Positions 26,505 through 37,141 are shown, counted from the stretch's first letter. The stretch is DNA of 64,000 nt from Lacicoccus alkaliphilus DSM 16010 (GCF_900142805.1 NZ_FRCF01000007.1:1-64000), one strand, 5' to 3'. Program-made: numbers and translations. Notes: a model not told the origin generated them from the letters alone.

Positions 26505-27395
26505 TCACTCGGCATGAGAAACTGAATATTTATGCTGAATAATCGAGTAGATTATTTTTTTGGCAATGTTCTCCATTTGAATATTTTTGCGGTATTGAAC
26601 GTACACACTATTCTGAAGGTTATAGAGGTTGCTTATTTCCCGGACCTCTATACCGGGTTCATGTCTTTTATCAATCCCAAGTTCAGGTATGATGCCGATG
26701 CCCAAATCATTGGCGACAGCCTTCAAAAGCATTTCATTATTTTCGACATCAATACGTGTTAAATTATTTGCTCCGATCAGTTCTTTATCAATTAACTGCC
26801 ATAATACGGAATTTCTTCTGAAGCTTATAATCGTCTCGTTATTTAAATCTTCAATGCTGAGGGATTGCTTACTGCAGAGATGATGATCCGCCGGCAGTAC
26901 GAGTATGAGATTATTATCAAATAGATATTCCGAAACCACCTCGCGGCTGTCCGCCAGCACCTCTCTTGTAAATACAATATCCATCTCCCCGGACAGGATA
27001 TTTTCATTTAAACTCACCGAATCATGGCCTTCCGTCACTTTAATATCCATTCCTCCAATCGATTTAACGGTTTTTAGGAGTTCGATGATGAAAGAATAGT
27101 CATATCCCGGGGAAAAGCCGACTTTTATAACCGGAGACTTGAGTATATTCGGGATTTCTTTCGAGTGTTTAATATAGATTAAAATTTTATTTGCATATTC
27201 AATCAGCATATTACCTTCTTTGGTCAGGAAGATGTCGTGTCCGACTCTCTTAAAAAGTTCACACTGCAAAATATCCTCCAAAGCTTTTATGCGGGATGTA
27301 ATGGTTGGCTGCGTCACATTAAGGACCTCTGCAGCTTTTGAATAGCTTTTATGTTCAACTATGGTGAGGAAGGTCTGTAATTGTATTTCGTTCAT
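26505..27395 (-). CDS. LysR-family transcriptional regulator
   Basis: A 296-residue LTTR: N-terminal HTH (LQTFLTIVEHKSYSKAAEVLN, then VTQPTITSRIKALED) and a C-terminal periplasmic-binding-like effector domain. It is divergent from the ring-hydroxylating dioxygenase operon, the usual position for its activator; the effector would be the initial aromatic acid or a ring-cleavage product. Relation to a particular LTTR such as CatR or BenM cannot be decided by eye. Confidence 0.9.
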   Translation of the reverse strand: MNEIQLQTFLTIVEHKSYSKAAEVLNVTQPTITSRIKALEDILQCELFKRVGHDIFLTKEGNMLIEYANKILIYIKHSKEIPNILKSPVIKVGFSPGYDYSFIIELLKTVKSIGGMDIKVTEGHDSVSLNENILSGEMDIVFTREVLADSREVVSEYLFDNNLILVLPADHHLCSKQSLSIEDLNNETIISFRRNSVLWQLIDKELIGANNLTRIDVENNEMLLKAVANDLGIGIIPELGIDKRHEPGIEVREISNLYNLQNSVYVQYRKNIQMENIAKKIIYSIIQHKYSVSHAE

Positions 27396-27427
27396 AGTGT
27401 GCCCCCTGAGATGTATGTCATCGTTTT

Positions 27428-27441
27428 GGAAAACGTTTACA
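27428..27441. promoter_or_regulatory. cre-like CcpA site near the lysR start
   Basis: GGAAAACGTTTACA matches the cre consensus TGWAANCGNTNWCA at all but the first base. It lies 33 bases upstream of the LysR start. Confidence 0.5.
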
Positions 27442-27821
27442 CAGTATCATTCTATTGTTAAAGGAGATACTCTGTCAAATCATGCAATAATCGAGCTATC
27501 CTGTTCCGTATATGCGAACCAGTTGTTACATCGGTTTTATAATGTACATTAATTGCTGATATGAAAGGCTTTATCGTCGAAGAAATTTTTGGTTCAGGAC
27601 CAGACTTTCGGTAGATTTGGAACATCCCTTCTTTTTTTGCAATATGACGGGGTTAAGTCGATAGACTATTCTTTTAAAATAATTAGAAAATAAAGAAAAA
27701 TCTGATTTGTAAGGGTGGAGCGTCACTCTTATAATTAAAAGTATCAATAAATCAGGTTTATTAAAGAAAATCTTCTTTGTTGAATTAATTCACTGCAAGA
27801 GGATTTTCATTCAGAAAGAAT

Positions 27822-27835
27822 TGTAAGTGCTTACA
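27822..27835. promoter_or_regulatory. cre-like CcpA site before the dioxygenase operon
   Basis: TGTAAGTGCTTACA, a near-palindrome matching cre with one mismatch (central CG is TG). It sits 20 bases before the first gene, where CcpA could block elongation. Confidence 0.5.
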
Positions 27836-27854
27836 AACGATCACTGGAGGGAGA

Positions 27855-28640
27855 ATGCCTAAGTTGGAAAATGAATTGATGAGTGAATCATTAAAAGGGA
27901 AAGTTGCGGTTGTCACCGGATCGGCCAGAGGCATCGGCAACTCAATAGCATTGAAGCTCGCTCAATCCGGTGCCGAGGTGGTTCTGAGCGGCACTGACGA
28001 GGAACGCACGAAAAAAGCTGCGGAAGAAATGCAAGAGCTGACAAATTCAAAGATAAGTTATTATGCGGGAGACCTTTCCGACGAAGAGAATGTTGAGGAC
28101 ATGGTTGAACGTACAATAAAGGCCTCAGGCAAAATTGACATCCTGGTCAATAATGCAGGAGGGGGTGTCATCTTACCTTTCCTCAAACAGACACCCGATA
28201 CATTGAAGACGACGATCGACAGAAATCTATGGACCACCATCTGGTCGAGCTATAAAGTCCTCCCCCACATGGTGGAGGCAGGATACGGGCGGATCATAAA
28301 TGTCGGTGCTGATTCGGTGCGGAACGGTCTCTGGGATCACGCAGCCTACAATGCTGCAAAGGGCGGCGTACATGCGATGACCACAGGATTGGCCAGGGAG
28401 TTTGCGGATCAGGACATCACGGTGAATACAGTGGCGCCGCCTGCAGTCGAAGGTGAACTGCTGGATAAGATCAAAGAAAGAGATGCGGGACTGACGGATA
28501 AATATATCGACATCATTCCGAAAGGCAGAGCCGCCTCAATGGAAGAAGTTGCAGATGCTGTATGGTATCTGTCAACAGACGGCGCACGTTTCATTACAGG
28601 TCAGGTCATCAGCGTCAACGGTGGAAGTAATATGCTTTAG
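27855..28640 (+). CDS. SDR-family dehydrogenase (cis-dihydrodiol dehydrogenase role)
   Basis: A 261-residue classical short-chain dehydrogenase: TGSARGIGNS cofactor loop near residue 21, NNAGGG near 96, YNAAKGG active site (Tyr165-x3-Lys169) and a C-terminal ISVNGG. FabG-like in sequence. Its place as first gene before a Rieske oxygenase suggests it oxidises the cis-dihydrodiol to the catechol. The start ATG at 27855 lies close behind GGAGGG; ATG at 27879 is an alternative. Confidence 0.82.
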   Translation: MPKLENELMSESLKGKVAVVTGSARGIGNSIALKLAQSGAEVVLSGTDEERTKKAAEEMQELTNSKISYYAGDLSDEENVEDMVERTIKASGKIDILVNNAGGGVILPFLKQTPDTLKTTIDRNLWTTIWSSYKVLPHMVEAGYGRIINVGADSVRNGLWDHAAYNAAKGGVHAMTTGLAREFADQDITVNTVAPPAVEGELLDKIKERDAGLTDKYIDIIPKGRAASMEEVADAVWYLSTDGARFITGQVISVNGGSNML

Positions 28641-28668
28641 ATTAACATGAATAAATGGAGGTTATGAC

Positions 28669-29946
28669 ATGGATAATATCATACAGGATAATGTAGAAGA
28701 CAGTGAATTCCTCGTTAACAGGAAAGTGTTTACGGAAAGAGAAATATTGGCAAGGGAACGGGCTGAAATTTTTAATAAGTGCTGGTTATTCATCGGTCAT
28801 GAAACAGAAATACCGGAACTTGGAGATTATAAACGTAAAAAGGTGGGGGGACGCAATCTATTGTTCATCCGGAGTCACGACGGGGAAATACGGGCGCTGT
28901 TCAATACCTGTCCACACCGTGGCGCTTTGGTAGCCAGGGAAAGTGAAGGGAATTCAAGGGTTTTCCGCTGTTTCTACCATGCGTGGAGCTTTAAAAATGA
29001 TGGTGAGCTGGTAGGTATGCCGGGCATGGATGGCTTCCCTGAAGGGTTCAATGATGAAGGCACGAAAAATATGAAAGCGGTTAAACGGGTTGAAAACTAT
29101 CGCGGCTTTGTTTTTGTAAACTATGATCAGGAAGCGGTTTCCCTAGAAGAGTATTTAGGGAATGCGAAAGAATATATTGACCTGGTAGCGGATCAGTCGG
29201 AACATGGCCTGGAAGCGCTGGGCGGCGTTCAGGAATACAGCGTAAGAGCCAATTGGAAGCTGCTGGCCGAAAACAGTGTCGATTTATACCACGGCATGCC
29301 GACACATAAGACGTATTTTGATATCAAACAAGATCAGGATCCCGATTTGAAGAAGGTGAAGCTGGAAGGAGAAGGTGTCGAGCTGGATAACGGCCATGCA
29401 GTCATCGAATATGTGGCACCTTGGGGGAGACCTGTTGCACAATGGACCCCGATCTGGGATGAAGATCTGAAAAGAGATATGGAACAAATGAAAGAAGACC
29501 TTACTGAACGGTTTGGCACAGAACGTGCAGAACGCATCACACACTATAACCGCAACATTCTGATCTTCCCGAACCTGGTGATCAACGACATCATGGCAGT
29601 GACGGCAAGAACGTTCTATCCCACATCCCCGGGTTATATGGAAGTGCTGGGGTATTCATTGGCTCCCAAGGGGGAAAAAGGATCTCACCGCATGGCGAGA
29701 AATGATAACTTCCTGGAATTTTTAGGGCCGGGCGGTTTTGCGACACCGGATGACAATGAAGCATTGGAGTTGTGCCAGGAAGCATATAACAACAATGAAG
29801 AAGTCGAGTGGAATGATATTTCCAAAGGAATGGTCAGAGGTGCCGGAAATGCAATGGCAACGGATGAAGTTCAAATGAGGAATTTCTGGAGACAATATAA
29901 CATGAAAATCCAGGAATCCCTGAAGAAGGAGGTCGTTCAAAAATGA
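28669..29946 (+). CDS. Rieske aromatic ring-hydroxylating dioxygenase, alpha subunit
   Basis: A 425-residue catalytic subunit. The Rieske [2Fe-2S] motif is Cys81-x-His83 and Cys101-x2-His104. The mononuclear iron site is in NWKLLAENSVDLYHGMPTHK, with bridging Asp205 and ligands His208 and His213; the third ligand is probably Asp361 or 362. It dihydroxylates an aromatic ring with O2. General look and context (a decarboxylase acts after ring cleavage) favour an aromatic carboxylic acid, as with p-cumate or benzoate dioxygenases, but the substrate is unproven. It overlaps the beta subunit gene by four bases. Confidence 0.92.
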   Translation: MDNIIQDNVEDSEFLVNRKVFTEREILARERAEIFNKCWLFIGHETEIPELGDYKRKKVGGRNLLFIRSHDGEIRALFNTCPHRGALVARESEGNSRVFRCFYHAWSFKNDGELVGMPGMDGFPEGFNDEGTKNMKAVKRVENYRGFVFVNYDQEAVSLEEYLGNAKEYIDLVADQSEHGLEALGGVQEYSVRANWKLLAENSVDLYHGMPTHKTYFDIKQDQDPDLKKVKLEGEGVELDNGHAVIEYVAPWGRPVAQWTPIWDEDLKRDMEQMKEDLTERFGTERAERITHYNRNILIFPNLVINDIMAVTARTFYPTSPGYMEVLGYSLAPKGEKGSHRMARNDNFLEFLGPGGFATPDDNEALELCQEAYNNNEEVEWNDISKGMVRGAGNAMATDEVQMRNFWRQYNMKIQESLKKEVVQK

Positions 29947-30431
29947 CAGTGACCACCATAACCCGTCAGGAAATCGTTGATTTTCTTTATACAGAGGCAA
30001 AAATTTTAGATGAGTGGAGATTGAAGGAATGGGCTGTATTGTTCACTGATGACGGCACATATGATATACCTCCGCTCGGTGAGCCGGATGCTGATCCAAA
30101 GGAATATTTATTTTTTGCGCATGATACTCGTTCACGGCTGCAGGAGCGTGCAGAGAGGCTGTTGAAGAAAGAGGCGCATGTTGAATACCCGCATTCCACC
30201 ACGGTGCATAACTATAATAATATCCTCGTAAGCAACCTGGAATCGGATGTAATCACTGCAGAGTGCAACTTTACAATACACAGGACGAAGAGAGAGGTGA
30301 TGGATACCTTTATTGGAAAACACTTTTATGAGATCATCCGCCGGGACGGCGGGTTCGCGATTAAAAGTAAAAAGGTTGTCCTGCATCTGGACAGTTTAAG
30401 ACCGCATGGAAAAATCAGTTTGATCCTATAA
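29943..30431 (+). CDS. Ring-hydroxylating dioxygenase, beta subunit
   Basis: A 162-residue NTF2-like small subunit (RQEIVDFLYTEAKILDEWRL, then WAVLFTDDGTYDIP near residue 33, and PHSTTVHNYNNI). It is structural, forming the alpha3-beta3 oxygenase. ATG overlaps the alpha stop (ATGA) and has GAAGGAGG upstream. Confidence 0.92.
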   Translation: MTVTTITRQEIVDFLYTEAKILDEWRLKEWAVLFTDDGTYDIPPLGEPDADPKEYLFFAHDTRSRLQERAERLLKKEAHVEYPHSTTVHNYNNILVSNLESDVITAECNFTIHRTKREVMDTFIGKHFYEIIRRDGGFAIKSKKVVLHLDSLRPHGKISLIL

Positions 30432-30466
30432 AATCCCATACCATGAGATGAAAGGTGGTCGAAGCA

Positions 30467-31495
30467 ATGATCGATGAAAAAGAAATATCGGATATCACCA
30501 TCGTAGGGGGAGGTCCGGCAGGTCTGTTTACGGCTTTTTATGCAGGCATGCGTCAGGCAAGCGTGAAAATCATTGAGAGTTTACCGCAATTGGGCGGTCA
30601 GCTCTCAGCGCTGTACCCTGATAAATATGTTTATGATGTCGCTGGTTTCCCAAAGATAACAGGAGGCGAGCTGGTCGATCGATTAACAGAACAAATGAGC
30701 CAGTTCGATAACGATATCTGCCTGGATGAAGAAGTGCTCGAGGTGACGAAGGAAGACGATCTTTTCACGATAAAAACAAACAGACAGACCCATTATTCCA
30801 AAACCATCATCATAACCGCCGGCAACGGCGCATTTAAACCGAGGACCATGAAATTGGAAAATGAAGATCAATTCAAAGGCAAGAATCTTCATTATAGCAT
30901 AGAGAATCTGAATGATTTCAAAGATAGGAATGTCGCCGTTTTTGGAGGCGGAGATTCAGCCGTGGACTGGGCTTTGATGTTGGAAGATATCGCTTCAAGT
31001 GTCTCCATCGTCCATCGCAGAGCGCGCTTCAGAGCTCATGACTATACTGTGAAGCTGCTTAAGGAATCTTCGGTGAATATACTGACCCCGTATGCTCCTG
31101 TTGAAATAGAGGGAGAAAATAAGATCGAAAACATCACGATCAAACACACAAAAGAAGACCAGCTTGTAGACTTGCAGGCTGATGATTACATCGTCAACTA
31201 CGGGTTCATATCGAATTTGGGGCCCATTAACAATTGGGGGCTTGAAATAATAAACAGTGCGATTCAGGTGAACTCGAAAGCTGAAACGAATATTCCGGGC
31301 ATCTATGCGATCGGAGATATATCGACCTATGAAGGGAAAGTCAAATTAATGGCCACAGGCTTTGGAGAAGCACCGATTGCCGTAAGCAATGCAATCGTTC
31401 ATATGGATCCCAACGCTTCCCTGCATGGTGCCCACAGCACATCCATAATGAGCAGGAAAGAAAATGAAGACAAAGTGAAAGTAGCGACCAAATAG
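30467..31495 (+). CDS. Ferredoxin-NADP reductase, YumC/thioredoxin-reductase type
   Basis: A 342-residue flavoprotein with FAD loop [14 protein letters not shown], a [21 protein letters not shown] segment typical of YumC-type FNR2, NADP loop [12 protein letters not shown] and the C-terminal YAIGDISTY. It lacks the CxxC redox disulfide of thioredoxin reductases. In this operon it should pass electrons from NAD(P)H to the 7Fe ferredoxin and on to the oxygenase. ATG at 30467 is preferred, with AAAGGTGG upstream. Confidence 0.87.
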   Translation: MIDEKEISDITIVGGGPAGLFTAFYAGMRQASVKIIESLPQLGGQLSALYPDKYVYDVAGFPKITGGELVDRLTEQMSQFDNDICLDEEVLEVTKEDDLFTIKTNRQTHYSKTIIITAGNGAFKPRTMKLENEDQFKGKNLHYSIENLNDFKDRNVAVFGGGDSAVDWALMLEDIASSVSIVHRRARFRAHDYTVKLLKESSVNILTPYAPVEIEGENKIENITIKHTKEDQLVDLQADDYIVNYGFISNLGPINNWGLEIINSAIQVNSKAETNIPGIYAIGDISTYEGKVKLMATGFGEAPIAVSNAIVHMDPNASLHGAHSTSIMSRKENEDKVKVATK

Positions 31496-31551
31496 AAAGG
31501 TATACCTTGCAGCAAAGGACTAAGGCAACAATTAAATGAGGAGGTAGTACA

Positions 31552-32562
31552 ATGTCAAAGGTCAAAGAAGAATTGGAAATTGAAACATCTGCACAAGAGA
31601 GGCTGGATAATTATCTGAGGACAGTCGCCCACCTCGGACATGTGGAAATCAGCGTGGATAAGTTTGAAGCATCATTGGAGTTCTTTACAGAGGTGATGGG
31701 ACTCGTATTGACGAAGAAAGAAGAAGACCGTGCTTATTTGAGGGCATGGCAGGATTTTGATGATTATACGCTTGTGCTGAAATCATCGGAAGAATCACAG
31801 GTGAACCGAATGGGCTGGAGAGTGAGTACGGAAGAGTCGCTGAAACTTTTTGAAGATCAGCTGAAGAAGATGGACGTGGATCACCAATGGATAGAAAGCG
31901 GACAGAAAAGAGCCCTGGGTGATGCAATCCATTTTAAGTCTCCTACCGGTATACCAGTTGAATTGTATTGGGAAAAGGATAAATTTGAAACCGATGATGA
32001 GACAGTGGCTTCAAGATTACCGAGTCATCCAAGCAAGTACCAGATGAAAGGTGTCTCTCCGCGTCGTTTTGACCATGTCAACCTCATGGTTGATGATGTT
32101 GAGGAAGAACAGGGATGGTGGACGGAACTGCTGGGCATCCATCACCGCTACTATGTCCAAAATAAAGAGGACGTCCGTCTGGGTTCCTGGTTGAGCAGAA
32201 CAAATATTGCGCATGAAATCGCCTTTATGCGTAATTCGAATCAGGATGGCACTTCGTTCCATCACCTGGCATATTATCTGGATTCTCCGGATGAACTGGT
32301 ACGCGCTGCAAATATCATGGCGGAAAACGGCATCAAAATTGAATGGGGTCCTGGAAAGCACGGCACGAGCGGTGCACAGTTCATCTATGTTTTTGAGCCT
32401 TCCGGACACCGTGTGGAAATATGGACCGGCGGGTTGTTGATGTTTGCGCCGGACTGGAAACCGATCGAATGGAATTCGGAGCTGGGTGAGCTGGGTCTGG
32501 AAATGTGGGGCAGCAAGCCACCGGAAAGCTATTTCACATATGGAACGAAACTGGGAGAGTGA
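31552..32562 (+). CDS. Extradiol (catechol 2,3-) dioxygenase, VOC family
   Basis: A 336-residue type I extradiol dioxygenase with two VOC modules (about residues 24-140 and 172-310). The iron ligands are His175 (FDHVNLMV), His238 (TSFHHLAYY) and Glu289 (HRVEIWTGG). It cleaves the ring next to the diol using Fe(II) and O2. Expected product is a 2-hydroxymuconate semialdehyde, probably still bearing a carboxyl that the next enzyme removes. It starts after GAGGAGG. Confidence 0.9.
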   Translation: MSKVKEELEIETSAQERLDNYLRTVAHLGHVEISVDKFEASLEFFTEVMGLVLTKKEEDRAYLRAWQDFDDYTLVLKSSEESQVNRMGWRVSTEESLKLFEDQLKKMDVDHQWIESGQKRALGDAIHFKSPTGIPVELYWEKDKFETDDETVASRLPSHPSKYQMKGVSPRRFDHVNLMVDDVEEEQGWWTELLGIHHRYYVQNKEDVRLGSWLSRTNIAHEIAFMRNSNQDGTSFHHLAYYLDSPDELVRAANIMAENGIKIEWGPGKHGTSGAQFIYVFEPSGHRVEIWTGGLLMFAPDWKPIEWNSELGELGLEMWGSKPPESYFTYGTKLGE

Positions 32563-32629
32563 TCAGGTACAGACTGATATACCGGTCCTTCTTCCCTTTA
32601 AATAAGGAAAAAGCTGGGAGAGTTCATTT

Positions 32630-33646
32630 GTGCAAAGAAATTTAAAAATCGATTTTCATACGCATATCATATCAGAGGATTTTTTGAACCTGGCAGAAAA
32701 ATACGGCGATGACCGGTGGCCCGTCTTAGAAAAAACATGTGACTGCGGCGCCAACATCATGGTCAAAGGCAAGAAATTCAGGGAAGTGACCAACCATGCC
32801 TGGGATGCAGAAGCAAGATTGAAGGATATGGATGAAGAAGGTATCGATATTCAGGTGTTATCACCGATCCCGGTGACATTCAGCTATTGGTCGGACCCTG
32901 AGGCAGGAATGGAGCTGGCCAGGTTCCAAAATGATTTCATCGCCTCGCTTGTCAGGGAACACCCGAAAAGGTTCATCGGGCTCGGCACGGTGCCTTTACA
33001 GGACAGCGCGGCGGCTATCAAAGAAATGGAAAGGGCAGTGGATGAACTGGGGCTGAAAGGTCTTCAAATAGGAAGTAATGTGAACGGTAATAATCTGGAT
33101 GATGAATCTCTGGAGCCATTTTTTGAAGCTGCGAACGAACAACAAGTGCCCTTGTTTGTTCATCCATGGGAAACGCTTGGAAGAGAAAGACTTCCCCGCC
33201 ATAACTTCATGTACATGGTGGGCATGCCTTCGGAAACCGCATTGGCAGCCGGAAGCATCATCATGAGTGGAATGCTGGACACATATACTGATCTGAAAAT
33301 ATGTTTCGCCCATGGAGGCGGATCCCTGCCATATCTGCTGCCGAGAATGGATAAGGGGTGGGAGGTCTGGCCGCAAATCAGAAAGACGGAGAAGCCGCCA
33401 AGCCATTATGCGAAACTCCTTTATTATGATTCATTGGTATATGACGAAAACAACCTGCAATTCATGATTGACCGATTCGGTGTTGAGCAGATCATAGCCG
33501 GTTCAGATTATCCATTTCTTTTACGTGAGGCGCCGTCCGGAAAAGTCGTGGATCGGTTGTCCATATTGAACGATACAGAAAAGAGGCAGATTCACGGCCT
33601 CAATGCATTGGAGTTTTTAAATCTGGACATCGAACAATTTTTATAA
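32630..33646 (+). CDS. ACMSD-like amidohydrolase-family decarboxylase
   Basis: A 338-residue TIM-barrel metal-dependent decarboxylase. His10-x-His12, His178 (LFVHPW), His228 (CFAHGGGS) and Asp293 (GSDYPF) line up, within one position, with the zinc ligands and catalytic residues of 2-amino-3-carboxymuconate semialdehyde decarboxylase. In this operon it most likely removes the carboxyl group from the ring-cleavage product. Genuine ACMSD activity is less likely because no cupin-type 3-hydroxyanthranilate dioxygenase or aminomuconate deaminase is present. The start is GTG, with GGGAGAG upstream. Confidence 0.85.
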   Translation: MQRNLKIDFHTHIISEDFLNLAEKYGDDRWPVLEKTCDCGANIMVKGKKFREVTNHAWDAEARLKDMDEEGIDIQVLSPIPVTFSYWSDPEAGMELARFQNDFIASLVREHPKRFIGLGTVPLQDSAAAIKEMERAVDELGLKGLQIGSNVNGNNLDDESLEPFFEAANEQQVPLFVHPWETLGRERLPRHNFMYMVGMPSETALAAGSIIMSGMLDTYTDLKICFAHGGGSLPYLLPRMDKGWEVWPQIRKTEKPPSHYAKLLYYDSLVYDENNLQFMIDRFGVEQIIAGSDYPFLLREAPSGKVVDRLSILNDTEKRQIHGLNALEFLNLDIEQFL

Positions 33647-33722
33647 GTCGAATAAACAATGAATGGAATGATGAATAGGTAAATAGTATCGAAAGAGATC
33701 CATTAATAGGAGGAGGATAAAC

Positions 33723-33956
33723 ATGGCATATGTTATAACTCAACCGTGTATCGCGGAAAAATCAGGTGAATGTGTAAGTATCTGCCCTGTGGATTGCATA
33801 GAAGCGGGGGAAGACCAATTTTTCATCAACCCGGACTCATGCATTGATTGCGGCGCATGTGTCGCTGCCTGTCCGGTGAATGCAATCGTGGAGGAAAATG
33901 ACCTGGAACCGGCTCAGGAAGTATTTCTGGAAAAGGCCGAAAGCTTTTTCGATTAG
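33723..33956 (+). CDS. 7Fe ferredoxin ([3Fe-4S][4Fe-4S])
   Basis: A 77-residue ferredoxin. Cysteines at 9, 17, 21, 25, 40, 43, 46 and 50 repeat the spacing of Azotobacter ferredoxin I (8, 16, 20, 24, 39, 42, 45, 49), so one [3Fe-4S] and one [4Fe-4S] cluster are expected. It is the last gene of the dioxygenase operon and the natural electron carrier between the FNR and the oxygenase. A housekeeping role cannot be excluded. Confidence 0.9.
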   Translation: MAYVITQPCIAEKSGECVSICPVDCIEAGEDQFFINPDSCIDCGACVAACPVNAIVEENDLEPAQEVFLEKAESFFD

Positions 33957-33992
33957 GTGAAATCGGGAATCGGACTGACTGGAATATATGAC

Positions 33993-34022
33993 GGCGGCGG
34001 GGGTGCCGGACGTGGATTTTAA
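33993..34022 (+). pseudogene. Right boundary repeat: orphan 3' tail of a TPM gene
   Basis: Ten codons reading G-G-G-G-A-G-R-G-F-stop, identical in protein to the end of the TPM gene at 21975-22004 and 27/30 in DNA. The upstream sequence has no further similarity and no gene. A matching hairpin follows. It is interpreted as one half of a split or duplicated gene end at the right edge of the aromatic island. Confidence 0.7.
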
Positions 34023-34027
34023 CAACG

Positions 34028-34057
34028 AAAAAAGACTGGATCACTCCAGTCTTTTTT
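34028..34057. terminator. Bidirectional terminator after the boundary repeat
   Basis: AAAAAAGACTGGA / TCCAGTCTTTTTT hairpin between the ferredoxin and the convergent CPBP protease gene; its core resembles the terminator of the TPM gene. Confidence 0.87.
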
Positions 34058-34068
34058 ATATGCTTGAA

Positions 34069-34863
34069 TTAAAGATGAATGTGCCTGATCACTGCAATGA
34101 CAACCGCCATTGTCTCTTCCAGCTGCTGCAGTTCATCAATGTAATCACCGAGGAGTACATTCAGGCCGACGACAAGACCATTCATGATCATATGGACAAG
34201 AACAGGGACGAGGAGCCGTCCGCTCATCACATAGAGGAAACTGAAGGTATAACTCATTGCAAGGTAGATCAGGATATGGGTGAAGTCAAGGTGTGCGACT
34301 GCGAATATCAGGCCGCTGACGAGCCCCGCCACTAAGAAACCAAGCACCTTATACCATTTATTATGCATCGGGAACAATGTGTAAACTTCGGCGAATATCG
34401 CCCGTCTGAAAACATATTCTTCAATGATCGGTCCGAGTATCACCACGATCAGAATCATCAGTGGCATGGTTTCTATCATGCCCATGATTTCATTCGTATT
34501 CTGGCTTTCCAGCGGGTTCCCGAATACATAGACATTGACAAGGCCTGCAATCACCTGGGAAGCATATGCGAGCACCACACCGCCGATGGTCCATACGATG
34601 GTCACCGGGATGTCCGCCTGCTGACCCCGTTCGATGGCATTTTTATTGTGGTGCATGCCTCCGAGAAGTATGACCAGCACGGTCCCGATGAGGAATGCTG
34701 CAAACTGGTATGGAATGATCGAAGTGAGCAGTTCATCAGGAGACATCTCGGGAGCGGTCAGCCCCATGATGATTCCGACGGGGAGGACTGCGAGCTGTAC
34801 GCCGATGAATATAAGTAATATCAAAGCACTGTTGAATTGACGTTTTCTGAACAAATTTTTCAA
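34069..34863 (-). CDS. CPBP intramembrane glutamic protease (YdiL/MroQ-like)
   Basis: A 264-residue membrane protein with seven to eight hydrophobic segments and the Abi/CPBP motifs: EEYVFRRAIF (motif 1, EExxxR), then a phenylalanine-histidine pair in GLIFAVAHLDF and a third histidine in HMIMNGLV. It is probably a membrane protease or a bacteriocin-immunity-type protein. TTG at 34863 with TTGGAGGT six bases upstream is the likely start. It is divergent from groES, matching the ydiL-groES neighbourhood of Bacillus and a similar arrangement in staphylococci. Confidence 0.85.
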   Translation of the reverse strand: MKNLFRKRQFNSALILLIFIGVQLAVLPVGIIMGLTAPEMSPDELLTSIIPYQFAAFLIGTVLVILLGGMHHNKNAIERGQQADIPVTIVWTIGGVVLAYASQVIAGLVNVYVFGNPLESQNTNEIMGMIETMPLMILIVVILGPIIEEYVFRRAIFAEVYTLFPMHNKWYKVLGFLVAGLVSGLIFAVAHLDFTHILIYLAMSYTFSFLYVMSGRLLVPVLVHMIMNGLVVGLNVLLGDYIDELQQLEETMAVVIAVIRHIHL

Positions 34864-34918
34864 GGGATTACCTCCAAATGACAATAGGATTAGTTTACAT
34901 GAAATATATCTTAACTTA

Positions 34919-34936
34919 AAGTGATAGAAATCACTT
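34919..34936. promoter_or_regulatory. CRP/FNR-like palindrome
   Basis: AAGTGATAGAAATCACTT, perfect six-base arms around six bases, between the CPBP gene and the groESL promoter. The form fits a CRP/FNR-family site (such as staphylococcal ArcR); no binding protein is identified here. Confidence 0.4.
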
Positions 34937-34941
34937 GCATT

Positions 34942-34958
34942 TTTGACCTTCTTTGATT
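34942..34958 (+). promoter_or_regulatory. CtsR operator overlapping the groESL -35 region
   Basis: TTTGACC-TTC-TTTGATT, the direct heptad repeat recognised by CtsR (complement of GGTCAAA-N3-GGTCAAA) with a slightly altered second half. The first heptad contains the TTGACC -35 box. Confidence 0.75.
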
Positions 34959-34971
34959 ATCATATTAATTG

Positions 34972-34998
34972 TTAGCACTATATCCATGAGAGTGCTAA
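34972..34998 (+). promoter_or_regulatory. CIRCE element (HrcA operator)
   Basis: TTAGCACTA-N9-GAGTGCTAA, the CIRCE inverted repeat with one mismatch, 39 bases before groES. HrcA represses groESL from here. Confidence 0.95.
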
Positions 34999-35036
34999 AA
35001 TTATAAATAGAATGATGATATAAGGAGGACATTTAA

Positions 35037-36994
<1,958 letters not shown>

Positions 36995-37020
36995 TCACAA
37001 TCACAAACGATGATGATCGA

Positions 37021-37058
37021 AAAACTTCCATATGGTCACATGACCATATGGAAGTTTT
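37021..37058. terminator. Terminator of groESL
   Basis: AAAACTTCCATATGGTCA paired with its complement over a two-base loop and followed by T-rich sequence; it can act in both directions. Confidence 0.92.
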
Positions 37059-37141
37059 TATTTTTAATAAAATATGATTAAAATATACAATCTGATAGTG
37101 TTGCACTTGAAGTGACGGGAGCGGGGGTCTCTAAGGCAGGT

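Larger units (their letters stand above)
27396..27854. other. LysR-dioxygenase intergenic region
   Basis: 459 bases without a gene, AT-rich. It holds two cre-like boxes (entered separately) and several short T-runs. The upper-pathway operon promoter must lie here, but no single -35/-10 pair stands out. No tandem repeats or RNA gene were recognised. Confidence 0.6.

Noticed and set aside
32630-33646. Kynurenine/3-hydroxyanthranilate pathway
   Set aside because: The ACMSD-like residues fit, but the ring-cleaving enzyme is VOC-type and preceded by a Rieske oxygenase; no aminomuconate deaminase or cupin dioxygenase is present.
22078-34057. Transposon or prophage carrying the aromatic genes
   Set aside because: No transposase, integrase, terminal inverted repeats or phage genes are visible between the boundary repeats.
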